From a virus: DNA of 63,570 bases. The first letter of the stretch is position 1, and every line of letters starts with the position of its first letter. Made by a program: the position numbers and the translations under genes. The stretch is from positions 1 to 63,570 of IMG/VR virus record IMGVR_UViG_3300025423_000018; one strand, written 5' to 3'. The notes beneath the pieces are model-generated. The model did not search any database and was not told the DNA's origin. It saw only the letters and a list, made by a program, of their open reading frames with translations. This document shows, one piece after another, positions 7,780 to 15,057 of this stretch.

Positions 7780-8553
7780 TTAGGTGTTCCCAGAATCTAC
7801 GTTAAAGATCTGATAACCTTCAACCACAATACCAGCAGCTACGGTTCCTGTACTTGCTTTCAATTGCCATTGAATATCAGTCCTTGGGCCAAACTTGAAT
7901 GGGATTGTTTTGGTCACAATGAAGTTATTGATGAATGGCTCTTGCAAAACACTTAATTGAACACCGGTTGCATTGTTGTACGCCACAGCTTGATAAGTCA
8001 AAGTTGTAGACGATGTGTATGCGTTATTGGTGTTGATGGTGATTTGCGTAAAGTCATATTCTGAGTTGTTGGGCACAGAATAAACAGCCATTTGACTTTT
8101 GCCAATACCTGCATTGATATAAGCGTACACACTGCTATTTGAAGCAGTGGCGGTGATCTGGCCTACGTTTGTTTTTTGACCAGAACCGGGAGTGGTTAGT
8201 GTCAATCCATTGATGCGTAAATACTTGCCAACGGTTGTACCACTTGGTGTTGAAGTTGTCATAAGCACTTGCTCAGACAATACGTTGTAGTTTGCGTCCA
8301 GTCCAGTCACTAACACCACTGCATTTTGATCTGATGCAGAAGCGCTAGCAATTGTGAATGTAGAAGCAGTTGTTAGGTATGCAGGATATGCAGAAGTTAC
8401 TTCCCAAATTGGGATAAAACTTGTACCGATAGAGGGCTGGTAACCAAAAATGTTAACGCCATTATGAAACCCAATTTGCCCACGGGCAACTTGCAACTCA
8501 AAAGGCTCATACCTTCCTTGTTGCGTAATCGATTTAGCCTTTGGTGTAGCCAT
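7780..8553 (-). CDS. Virion structural protein (beta-rich)
   Basis: This 257-aa protein starts with YEPFELQVARGQIGFHNGVN, a pattern typical of abundant structural proteins next to capsid genes in aquatic phages. Ser/Thr-rich beta strands follow and it ends IVVEGYQIFNVDSGNT. A good AAGGAGA ribosome site precedes the ATG. Together with the 8601-9302 gene it could form a head decoration or fibre, but the sequence does not decide this. Confidence 0.65.
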   Translation of the reverse strand: MATPKAKSITQQGRYEPFELQVARGQIGFHNGVNIFGYQPSIGTSFIPIWEVTSAYPAYLTTASTFTIASASASDQNAVVLVTGLDANYNVLSEQVLMTTSTPSGTTVGKYLRINGLTLTTPGSGQKTNVGQITATASNSSVYAYINAGIGKSQMAVYSVPNNSEYDFTQITINTNNAYTSSTTLTYQAVAYNNATGVQLSVLQEPFINNFIVTKTIPFKFGPRTDIQWQLKASTGTVAAGIVVEGYQIFNVDSGNT

Positions 8554-8578
8554 GAATAATCTCCTTAAAGTTTAAAGA

Positions 8579-8596
8579 TAGGGGCCGAAGCCCCTA
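8579..8596 (-). terminator. Hairpin terminator with UUCG loop
   Basis: Read on the minus strand, TAGGGGC-TTCG-GCCCCTA gives a 7-bp stem with a UUCG tetraloop, followed by TCTTTAAACTTT. It lies right after the stop of the 8601-9302 gene. The U-tract is interrupted, so termination may be partial, leaving some read-through to the next gene. Confidence 0.65.
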
Positions 8597-8600
8597 GAGA

Positions 8601-9302
8601 TTAATCAAAGTTACCGTAGGGGTAAGCTGTAGTTGTACCGATGTTTCCGTCAGGCTGTGTGTAACGCACAGTCAAGTACAAAGTACCAGCATTGGGAGCA
8701 GGAGTACCTGTACCAGTCAACACCAAAGTCATCACAACTTGTGAGAACGTAGCGGGCTCAACCACACCTGTGGGGTTGGTAAAGTCAGCAGTGGTTGCTT
8801 GGATAGCAGTCAACTGAGCACCAGTGAAAGTTGTAGAGTAACGACCAGCAGTCAATGTGTTCGCACTGGCTGTCAAAGTTACTGAACCGTACTGAGTACC
8901 GTTGAATTGGTTACCAATGTTTACCACACCAGCAGTCAATGTGGAACCAGATGTTCCAATGGCTGTACCAATGTCAACCAAGAAGTCATTGATCTGTGAA
9001 CCTGTGGGGATGTAAAACACAGCGCCGCGATACACGGTTGTAGCTGCGTCAGCAGTGATGGTTGCGGCTGTGGGAGGGTATACAGAACTAGAGTTTGTAT
9101 AAACAACAGCATTAACGTTGGGGATCAAGTTGCCATTAACAAACTGACCAGAACCACCGGGGTAACCAGCAGTACCATTTCCGCCAGTGTTGGCGAAGTT
9201 CATGTCAATGTTTTGAGCGAGATCGGTATATCCTACATCGCGGATGGGGCCAAATCTATTTGAGCCCGATAGAATTGGGCCGGAGAACGTGGAACGAGCC
9301 AT
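8601..9302 (-). CDS. Virion structural / head-associated protein
   Basis: This 233-aa protein begins ARSTFSGPILSGSNRFGPIR, a start I associate with structural proteins encoded near the capsid gene in environmental phages. The rest is Gly/Thr/Ala-rich beta sequence. It is separated from the capsid gene by the GIY-YIG gene and followed by a hairpin terminator. A decoration or head-fibre role is inferred. Confidence 0.6.
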   Translation of the reverse strand: MARSTFSGPILSGSNRFGPIRDVGYTDLAQNIDMNFANTGGNGTAGYPGGSGQFVNGNLIPNVNAVVYTNSSSVYPPTAATITADAATTVYRGAVFYIPTGSQINDFLVDIGTAIGTSGSTLTAGVVNIGNQFNGTQYGSVTLTASANTLTAGRYSTTFTGAQLTAIQATTADFTNPTGVVEPATFSQVVMTLVLTGTGTPAPNAGTLYLTVRYTQPDGNIGTTTAYPYGNFD

Positions 9303-9322
9303 GATAATTCCTTATGCAAAAG

Positions 9323-9373
9323 TCTCTTGTTAATCGTTGCATCGTGACCCCTGGGCGGGCTGGCAACAAGAGA
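9323..9373 (-). promoter_or_regulatory. Inverted repeat with alternative pairing before the 9302 gene
   Basis: TCTCTTGTT (9323-9331) and AACAAGAGA (9365-9373) are perfect 9-base arms. GTTGC (9336-9340) can instead pair with GCAAC (9363-9367), which shares bases with the right arm, so the two stems exclude each other. On the minus strand it lies between the GIY-YIG stop and the ATG at 9302. It may be a weak terminator (followed by CTTTTGC) or a leader structure. Confidence 0.5.
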
Positions 9374-9401
9374 AAAAATCCCAGACAGCCTTCAATATAC
9401 A

Positions 9402-10142
9402 CTATTCCTTGGGTGTGTCAAGAAGTTTTTTCTTGTTTCTTGCAGCCATCATTTTTGATTTCCAAATTGGATCCGCCCACAGTGCTTTGGCTGCGGCTTT
9501 TTTAGCAGCTTTGACTTCCTCACGGTTAGCAATTTCTTTGTTGTTTGCAGTTTGTTTAGCCGCATACTCAGGGTCAGCCCACTGAGTTTTAGCTTGAGCG
9601 CTGGTTTTAGCTTTGGACTTGTCTGTATTACGAGCTTCCTTGATGCTTTTAGCCAGTGTACCCCCTTTTGTTTCCCACATCTTTTTAGAATTGATTGACT
9701 TAGATTCAAGTGCTTCTGGCGTATTCTGAGCTTTGGTTTGCCCTGCAACTACTTTGGCGCGATACTCTGGGTCTTGCCAATGTTCTTTGGTAAATCGTCC
9801 ATCAGCGGCTTTTTGTTCTTCCGATTTAATATATCCGCTTGGGCCTTCGCCACCATCAGTTAAATTAAATAATGTTCCTGTTTTTAAATCTCGACGTCCA
9901 TATAGTTTGATAAGTTCCATCTCTTTGGCAAAAGCTTCTTCTTCATTTTCCGTTTCAAATACACGCTCACAAACGGCAACAAAATTGCGCTGTTTTAAAT
10001 GCGAAATAAAGTCTTGAAACGGTTTATTGTGAGATCCTCTTGACCAATGCGATAAATCACGATCTCCTGTACCTTTACCTACGTACACAGGCTGGCCTAG
10101 TTTAAGAGGGCGCGGGTCACGATAAACATAAACATAAAACAT
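9402..10142 (-). CDS. GIY-YIG homing endonuclease
   Basis: The N-terminus of this 246-aa protein carries the GIY-YIG nuclease pattern: YVYVYRDPR (3-11), VYVGKGTGDR (19-28), then an Arg-rich helix and the Glu in EKEMELIKLYGRR. The C-terminal half has several W-x-DPEY/DPIW repeats and Lys-rich helices like the DNA-binding modules of homing enzymes. It sits between the capsid gene and the next structural gene with its own promoter and good ribosome site (AAAAGGAG), and upstream transcription ends at a hairpin. It therefore looks like a self-contained mobile gene. Confidence 0.88.
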   Translation of the reverse strand: MFYVYVYRDPRPLKLGQPVYVGKGTGDRDLSHWSRGSHNKPFQDFISHLKQRNFVAVCERVFETENEEEAFAKEMELIKLYGRRDLKTGTLFNLTDGGEGPSGYIKSEEQKAADGRFTKEHWQDPEYRAKVVAGQTKAQNTPEALESKSINSKKMWETKGGTLAKSIKEARNTDKSKAKTSAQAKTQWADPEYAAKQTANNKEIANREEVKAAKKAAAKALWADPIWKSKMMAARNKKKLLDTPKE

Positions 10143-10166
10143 AGTTAACTCCTTTTAGAAGTCTCA

Positions 10167-10195
10167 ACTATATATCAATGGATGGAGAATGTCAA
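10167..10195 (-). promoter_or_regulatory. Sigma70 promoter for the GIY-YIG gene
   Basis: On the minus strand TTGACA (10195-10190), a 17-base spacer, and TATAGT (10172-10167) lie about 25 bases before the ATG at 10142. The -35 is perfect. It is the only promoter I found inside the left late arm and sits just after the capsid terminator, so it likely serves the nuclease gene and perhaps the structural genes behind it. Confidence 0.75.
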
Positions 10196-10264
10196 ATATA
10201 TTTTCTAAATACTTTTCGAAAACAAGTTACGATACGGGTGACACATAACAAAATAATATCCAAT

Positions 10265-10286
10265 AAAAAAGGCCCCGAAGGGCCTT
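10265..10286 (-). terminator. Rho-independent terminator after the capsid gene
   Basis: Read on the minus strand, AAGGCCC-TTCG-GGGCCTT gives a 7-bp stem with a UUCG loop followed by TTTTTTATT. It begins about 28 bases after the stop of the major capsid gene. A strong stop here separates the highly expressed head genes from the GIY-YIG cassette. Confidence 0.88.
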
Positions 10287-10314
10287 CTCAAATCGCGCTA
10301 AGTGCTTGATTTTA

Positions 10315-11226
10315 TTAGAAAGAACCTGAAGAACCCCAGATTCCCAATGGATCACTCCATCCAAAAGAGTAACGCTCACGTGATTTATAACGTACGTTAC
10401 CCGTATCAAAATCACCATCCATAGAGTTCTGCAATGGTGTGCGCTCGAAGTGCTTCAAGCCATTGGGAACGTCAGTGGTAAGGAACCAAGCGTTGGGATC
10501 TGTCAAGAAGTGGTTGACAGTGTAGCCCTCTGGGATTGCGCCCATTTGCTTGATGGCGTTGATGTCATTGTTTGTGGTAGCGACGCGGAGTTCGGTATCC
10601 AACAAACGTTTTGCAACAAACATCAATGAGGGAGGAATGACCAATTTCTTGGGCTTTGCAGCGATCAAGAGGCCACGCTCGTCTGTCCAAGCAGCGATCT
10701 GGATCACGGCGGCTTCCAAAGAAGTCTCGTTCAAATCAACTTGGGTAGTAGGAGTGTTAGCGTTGGTACCGCCGTTGACCAAGGGATGGTTAGTTGCAAA
10801 CAATGCAACGCCGTCACCACCAACATAGCTAGAGTTGAAGCCGTTATTTAAAACAGCAGCAGCTTTCACTTGCTTGGTATAAGCCATGGCACGAGCCAAA
10901 CCTTTGGTGTAACGAGCAGACAAGCTGTCGTACAAGTTATCTTCAATCGCCTCTTCAGTGATTGAGAAACCCAAAGCAATGGTTTCGTGGTTATAGCGAG
11001 TTGTCCATGCCTCTTGTGCATTGTCATAAGCGATGGCTGTGCCCTCGTTTTTAACAGGTGCTGCTGAGAAGCCAGACAGTTTGGTCTCTTCCTCGAATGA
11101 ACGCTCAGAGGTCTCTGTTTCATAGATCTCTTTGTGCTCTTCGCCATAACGTGCATACTCCAAACCGAACAAAGCGTTCAAGCCGGGGAGCAGCTCTTTC
11201 AATAATTGTGCGCGTGAAATAGCCAT
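10315..11226 (-). CDS. Major capsid protein (Mu gpT-like)
   Basis: This 303-aa protein has the sequence character of Mu gpT-type major head subunits: SRAQLLKELLPGLNALFG at the start, ETSERSFEEETKLSGF, then HETIALGFSITEEAIEDN, a GTNANTPTT loop, ELRVATTNNDINAIKQMG and a C-terminal SRERYSFGWSDPLGIWG. It is preceded by scaffold and accessory head genes and followed by a strong terminator, as expected for the most abundant virion protein. AAGGAG precedes the ATG. The HK97-type fold is inferred from family knowledge. Confidence 0.88.
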   Translation of the reverse strand: MAISRAQLLKELLPGLNALFGLEYARYGEEHKEIYETETSERSFEEETKLSGFSAAPVKNEGTAIAYDNAQEAWTTRYNHETIALGFSITEEAIEDNLYDSLSARYTKGLARAMAYTKQVKAAAVLNNGFNSSYVGGDGVALFATNHPLVNGGTNANTPTTQVDLNETSLEAAVIQIAAWTDERGLLIAAKPKKLVIPPSLMFVAKRLLDTELRVATTNNDINAIKQMGAIPEGYTVNHFLTDPNAWFLTTDVPNGLKHFERTPLQNSMDGDFDTGNVRYKSRERYSFGWSDPLGIWGSSGSF

Positions 11227-11241
11227 TTGTTAGCTCCTTAA

Positions 11242-12111
11242 TTAAACGCCATTAGCATTGAAGTAACTATGGTAACCAAAGTTCCATGTCACCAACACTT
11301 CGGGATATCCAGTGAATGTGAAGTTAACAGCGGAAGATTGCGCAGAGGCAACAGCCGTATTAATTGTCACGCTAGTACCAGACACAGCGGTTACATAGGT
11401 GTTTGAACCTGCTGTAATGCCGGGGCCAGTGACTGCCATTCCTGGGACGATGCTAGAGTTAGCTGCAGACAATGTGATTGTCGTAGAGCTAGAAGTACCA
11501 GCTTGCACATAAGACACTGCTGTATCAGGGACAATACCCACGATACGCATCGCTGCGCTGGTAGTAATTGGTGTGCTTACAGTAGCGGATGCAGAAATTG
11601 CAACGCCAGCAAGAGAGTCACCAGTGGTTGTAGAACCAGTATTGCCAGCGGCAGCGCCAATGTAATAAGCATTGGAACCAATGAACGCTTGGTTAGCGTA
11701 AGCAATAGTAGTGCTACCACCTGTACCGGCTGGGTTAACGACCACGGCTGATTTGAAAACAGCTTGAGGATCATCAACTACATAGCCAAGGGCGTCAGGA
11801 GCAGTTGTACTAGCTTGCCAGTATTGGTAACGATTCTTACCATAAATGGGGCCGCCAGTGGTGGAGTACTCACAACCAACGAACACACCGATTGTTCCAG
11901 CTACTGCTGAAGAAGCGTTGTATGCCAAGGATGAGACTACGAGATTACCGATGTTTGCACCGGTACCGATTTGAACAACGTCGCCGTTGAACAAGCTTGT
12001 GCCGTAACCATTCACGATGGGGAACATACGAGTAGAACCCGCATATACACGTCCACCGATCAAGTTAACAGGCTTCAGGCCGTAAGGGGCCGAAACTGTA
12101 GGATAAGCCAT
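11242..12111 (-). CDS. Head-associated structural protein with Ig-like insert
   Basis: This 289-aa protein begins AYPTVSAPYGLKPVNLIGGR, then alternates Gly/Thr/Ser-rich strands. Residues about 210-270 form a beta module (VPGMAVTGPGITAGSNTYVT, then AVSGTSVTINTAV) of the kind seen in phage decoration domains. It ends VTWNFGYHSYFNANGV. Its position directly upstream of the capsid gene suggests a decoration or capsid-stabilising protein. Confidence 0.65.
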   Translation of the reverse strand: MAYPTVSAPYGLKPVNLIGGRVYAGSTRMFPIVNGYGTSLFNGDVVQIGTGANIGNLVVSSLAYNASSAVAGTIGVFVGCEYSTTGGPIYGKNRYQYWQASTTAPDALGYVVDDPQAVFKSAVVVNPAGTGGSTTIAYANQAFIGSNAYYIGAAAGNTGSTTTGDSLAGVAISASATVSTPITTSAAMRIVGIVPDTAVSYVQAGTSSSTTITLSAANSSIVPGMAVTGPGITAGSNTYVTAVSGTSVTINTAVASAQSSAVNFTFTGYPEVLVTWNFGYHSYFNANGV

Positions 12112-12127
12112 GTTAATTCCTTAAAGA

Positions 12128-12580
12128 TTAAGAACCAGAACCAAATGTAACCTTCGAACGTTTCTCTGAGAACAGAGGCATTCTAGGGTCGCTGTCTTTC
12201 AAGAAATTGTTATCCACGGAGTCCATTTGAGCTTGGTTTTGTTTTGCGTAATACGCATCACGTTGTTGCAAAAACTCTTCTGGGATTCTGCAGAGTAACA
12301 ATCCGCCTACCTCGATATTGCCTTTGAATCGGCCTTCTTCGGTGGCGTGCATCATCATCTCAGGATAATCTTCCGCTTTGCAGGGTTCATATCCTTCTCT
12401 GAACTTAGAGGAAATGTTACTGGGATCAGACTGCCCCATTGTGCTAATGCGAATGTATCTATGTTTCCAACCGGGCCGGGGGTCGGGCATAGGTAGAGTC
12501 TCAGGCGCCCTCCACATCGTTGGACGTTGGGTGGATGCTCTCGAATCTAGTTCGCGCGATAGTCTACTTTGTGCTGTCAT
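12128..12580 (-). CDS. Conserved head-module protein of unknown function
   Basis: This 150-aa protein has the pattern SRELDSRASTQRPTMWRAPE, then LPMPDPRPGWKHRYIRISTM and a later GNIEVGGLLLCRIPEEF. I recognise this as a widespread uncharacterised protein encoded between scaffold and capsid genes in environmental podovirus-like phages. A role in head assembly is inferred from this constant location. Confidence 0.65.
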   Translation of the reverse strand: MTAQSRLSRELDSRASTQRPTMWRAPETLPMPDPRPGWKHRYIRISTMGQSDPSNISSKFREGYEPCKAEDYPEMMMHATEEGRFKGNIEVGGLLLCRIPEEFLQQRDAYYAKQNQAQMDSVDNNFLKDSDPRMPLFSEKRSKVTFGSGS

Positions 12581-12582
12581 GA

Positions 12583-13512
12583 TTAGTTACTCCTCACTTG
12601 TTCTTCCGCAACCTTTTTGGCATAGAGTTCCAAAGGAACACCAAGCCGCTTGGCGATATTTACCTGAGTCTGAGTCAGCACGATCTTTTTGGGCGCTGTG
12701 CTTCTCGTAGCAGGTGCTACGTTTGATTTGGCTGGCCGCTGAGGGGGTGGCGCATCAGCAGGTTTCTCAGACTCAAACGCATCTGGGAAAACTTGTTTCA
12801 ACCGAGAATTTAACTTCTCGTAATACTCTTCGGACGATGGATTAACGCCAGACTTGAGGAGTTTCGCATGGTACCCCAACGCAAAGCTGGTCATTTCATC
12901 ATCGTTTCCGAACCACGGATTCTTTTCCCGCCACGCTTCCGCTTTGGGATCAACCACTGTAGTTGGAGCCGCTTGAGCCGTTTGTACTTCATTTTTACTA
13001 TCTTGTAAAGGGGTCGGCTTAAAATTGTTAACTTTATCAGCCTTTATCTTTGCAGCCGTTAGCTCTTCTTGTGCAGCCAACAGTGCTTCAGAATCCCCTG
13101 ACTCATAGGCAGTTTTGTACTTGGATTTAGCCTCTTCGATCTCTGTATTGACTACGCGTTTAGCGCTTTCAATCAAAGCTGTTTGGCTTTCGCTCAGTGA
13201 GCCTTTGAGTTTTTTATTCTCTTCGGCAATCACTTGGGCTGCACGAATGGCTTCTTCCCGCTCACGCTGGGCAGCCTCTGCCTTGCGGCGTTCTTCGTGA
13301 TAACCCTTAGTAAAGTGTTGTATCCTTTTTCTGACACTTTCGTCATACTTGGCTAGTTCATCCGCTTGAAAATCCTGTGGAGGTTCATCCATGGGTTTGC
13401 GGTTGCGATCCTCTGGGGGAGTATCGTCTTCGATTTCAATCTCGACTTCCTGTTCAGTTGCTTTATCAACTTCATCAGGGAACTTAAAGTCTTCACCTCT
13501 GTATGTTGCCAT
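12583..13512 (-). CDS. Head scaffolding protein
   Basis: This 309-aa protein is highly charged, with an acidic N-terminus (residues 15-50), a long coiled coil (about 55-165) and a Pro/Ala-rich linker. The basic C-terminal segment IVLTQTQVNIAKRLGVPLEL (277-296) ends YAKK. Coiled coil plus a basic C-terminal helix-turn-helix that docks on capsid protein is the usual layout of podovirus scaffolds, and it is encoded two genes before the accessory head protein. The same C-terminal motif recurs in two early proteins. Confidence 0.78.
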   Translation of the reverse strand: MATYRGEDFKFPDEVDKATEQEVEIEIEDDTPPEDRNRKPMDEPPQDFQADELAKYDESVRKRIQHFTKGYHEERRKAEAAQREREEAIRAAQVIAEENKKLKGSLSESQTALIESAKRVVNTEIEEAKSKYKTAYESGDSEALLAAQEELTAAKIKADKVNNFKPTPLQDSKNEVQTAQAAPTTVVDPKAEAWREKNPWFGNDDEMTSFALGYHAKLLKSGVNPSSEEYYEKLNSRLKQVFPDAFESEKPADAPPPQRPAKSNVAPATRSTAPKKIVLTQTQVNIAKRLGVPLELYAKKVAEEQVRSN

Positions 13513-13522
13513 GTTTTACTCC

Positions 13523-13936
13523 TTATGACGCACGTGTAATCCCACGGGGATCTTCAACCACAGCTTCGACGTTGTCGTCGTTGATTAGACGGAACTCTCT
13601 GCCATGGATCTTCAAGCGGGTGCCTGAATTGGGTCTGACGATTACGAAATCGCCAATCTTGCAACGAGGCCCACTAGGGAACCTTGTTGTATCTGAATAG
13701 GCTTCTGGGCCCATCTTGATGACAAACAACACTGGGGTGAGCATCTCTTCTTTCCAAACTTCTTGGCTAGATTTGATAATCCCAATCTCGCTGTCTGCAT
13801 ACTCTTCCATCGCTTCGGGGACTACAGTTAATAGCATGAATCCCTTGGGGTCTGGAATCTGTTTGGCCTTTTGTTCTGGATCTTTATTCAAAATACCAGA
13901 AAGGTCTACAGCACTTACATCGAAGTTACTCGTCAT
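13523..13936 (-). CDS. GroES-like co-chaperonin fold protein
   Basis: This protein has 137 residues from the ATG at 13936; the ATG at 13942 lies only one base after AAAGGAC, so the inner start is better placed. It reads like a Cpn10 protein: PDPKGFMLLTVVPEA, a mobile-loop-like EIGIIKSS, then FPSGPRCKIGDFVIVRPNSG, GREFRLINDDNVEAVVEDP and a final IT. Phage co-chaperonins such as T4 gp31 help host GroEL fold capsid protein; the position between scaffold and portal fits this. Assignment rests on motif order, not a search. Confidence 0.68.
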   Translation of the reverse strand: MTSNFDVSAVDLSGILNKDPEQKAKQIPDPKGFMLLTVVPEAMEEYADSEIGIIKSSQEVWKEEMLTPVLFVIKMGPEAYSDTTRFPSGPRCKIGDFVIVRPNSGTRLKIHGREFRLINDDNVEAVVEDPRGITRAS

Positions 13937-14126
13937 CTTCATCGTCCTTTAGTTTACGCACGAGGTCGGCTATCTCTCTTTGTGCAAGGGTAAGGCCTCG
14001 GATTACCCCACACATATTTTGGTACTCACCAAAATCCTTCGCAGCACCTTCGCTCATCGGTGCGGTATATGAATCTTTAATCTCTTCGAGTTTTTTAAGC
14101 AAATGTTCCAGCAGTCTGTCATCCAT
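13926..14126 (-). CDS. Small coiled-coil protein of the head module
   Basis: This protein has 66 residues from the ATG at 14126, which has AGGGG about 9 bases upstream; earlier in-frame ATGs lie inside the glycosyltransferase gene. It is helical and charged (LEHLLKKLEEIKDS) and ends in an acidic tail KLKDDEDDE. It overlaps both neighbours by a few bases, so translation is probably coupled. Function unknown. Confidence 0.6.
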   Translation of the reverse strand: MDDRLLEHLLKKLEEIKDSYTAPMSEGAAKDFGEYQNMCGVIRGLTLAQREIADLVRKLKDDEDDE

Positions 14127-15057
14127 TCCAGCACCCCTTTGTAGCTTTGTCGTATACAACTTTATTTTTGTAATCCACACCTGAAAATTCAACAAATTGT
14201 TCTAGTGTTCTATCCGTGCCTAATCCATATATGCCGCGCATATTTCCATGAATCAAATTATTAAATCTTTCTTTGGATTGCCGATCTAATTCCCACCAGC
14301 GAACGCTTCTTACTTTGTCTTCTTCTTCAGACCAATGCTTGGCTCTTGTGCCATCGTTGTTGTCATACAAATGATAGATAGGTAATCTAGGGATATGGAA
14401 AATATCCCACCCATGCGTATACGCGCGAATGGATACAGACTGTTCTTCACCTTGGAAATAAAACAAAGGATCATAGGGAATTTCATTGACAAAATTTCCA
14501 TCTGCAAACACGCAGCCAGCGGCTATGTGAAAGCCTTTTAATGGAGTGTCGGTATCAACAGGAAGCCCAGTAATATTAACAAAAGGACTATCATCGTTGA
14601 ACTTTTGATCTTCTTTTATGTAAGCACAAACTGCCCCATTTGTGACGGGTTCTTTTATAAACTTATCGTCAACTATCTTAAATGGGTGTGGGTAATCTGA
14701 GATAACAAACCTAGGATTTATAGCTGCGCATTCTTCTGCGGCTTCGATCATTCGCTCATCCCAACCGTAGTCAAAGATCATGTGAGAATCAATTTGGAAA
14801 AAATAATCTTCGTCTCTATACAAAGACATGCATAGAGCCCTAGCCCAACAACATCCTCTAGATTCTTCAGGGTTAATACCTAAATACCTCATGTTGTCAC
14901 CGCTAGGAACTCTTAGGCGGTTTGATTCTTTCGTTTGCTCCACAATACCAAACACAATATCTTGTGGATATTTGGCATTTAGTAAGGCATCCAAAACTGT
15001 CCTTGTGAGCATTTTGTCTGCATACGAAGCAATTGATAAGAATATTTTTTTAGCCAT
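14119..15057 (-). CDS. Glycosyltransferase, GlcNAc-transferase (Skp1-type) family
   Basis: This 312-aa protein starts KKIFLSIASYADKMLTRTVL, followed by AKYPQDIVFGIVEQ, GCCWARALCMSLY and the metal/nucleotide-binding FFQIDSHMIF (D90-S91-H92), then WDERMI. This matches the order of motifs in GlcNAc-type transferases that act on hydroxyproline or polysaccharide. The gene lies between portal and GroES-like genes with 8-base overlaps on both sides, so it is expressed late. It may modify a virion protein or host surface glycan; the substrate is unknown. Confidence 0.78.
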   Translation of the reverse strand: MAKKIFLSIASYADKMLTRTVLDALLNAKYPQDIVFGIVEQTKESNRLRVPSGDNMRYLGINPEESRGCCWARALCMSLYRDEDYFFQIDSHMIFDYGWDERMIEAAEECAAINPRFVISDYPHPFKIVDDKFIKEPVTNGAVCAYIKEDQKFNDDSPFVNITGLPVDTDTPLKGFHIAAGCVFADGNFVNEIPYDPLFYFQGEEQSVSIRAYTHGWDIFHIPRLPIYHLYDNNDGTRAKHWSEEEDKVRSVRWWELDRQSKERFNNLIHGNMRGIYGLGTDRTLEQFVEFSGVDYKNKVVYDKATKGCWNG

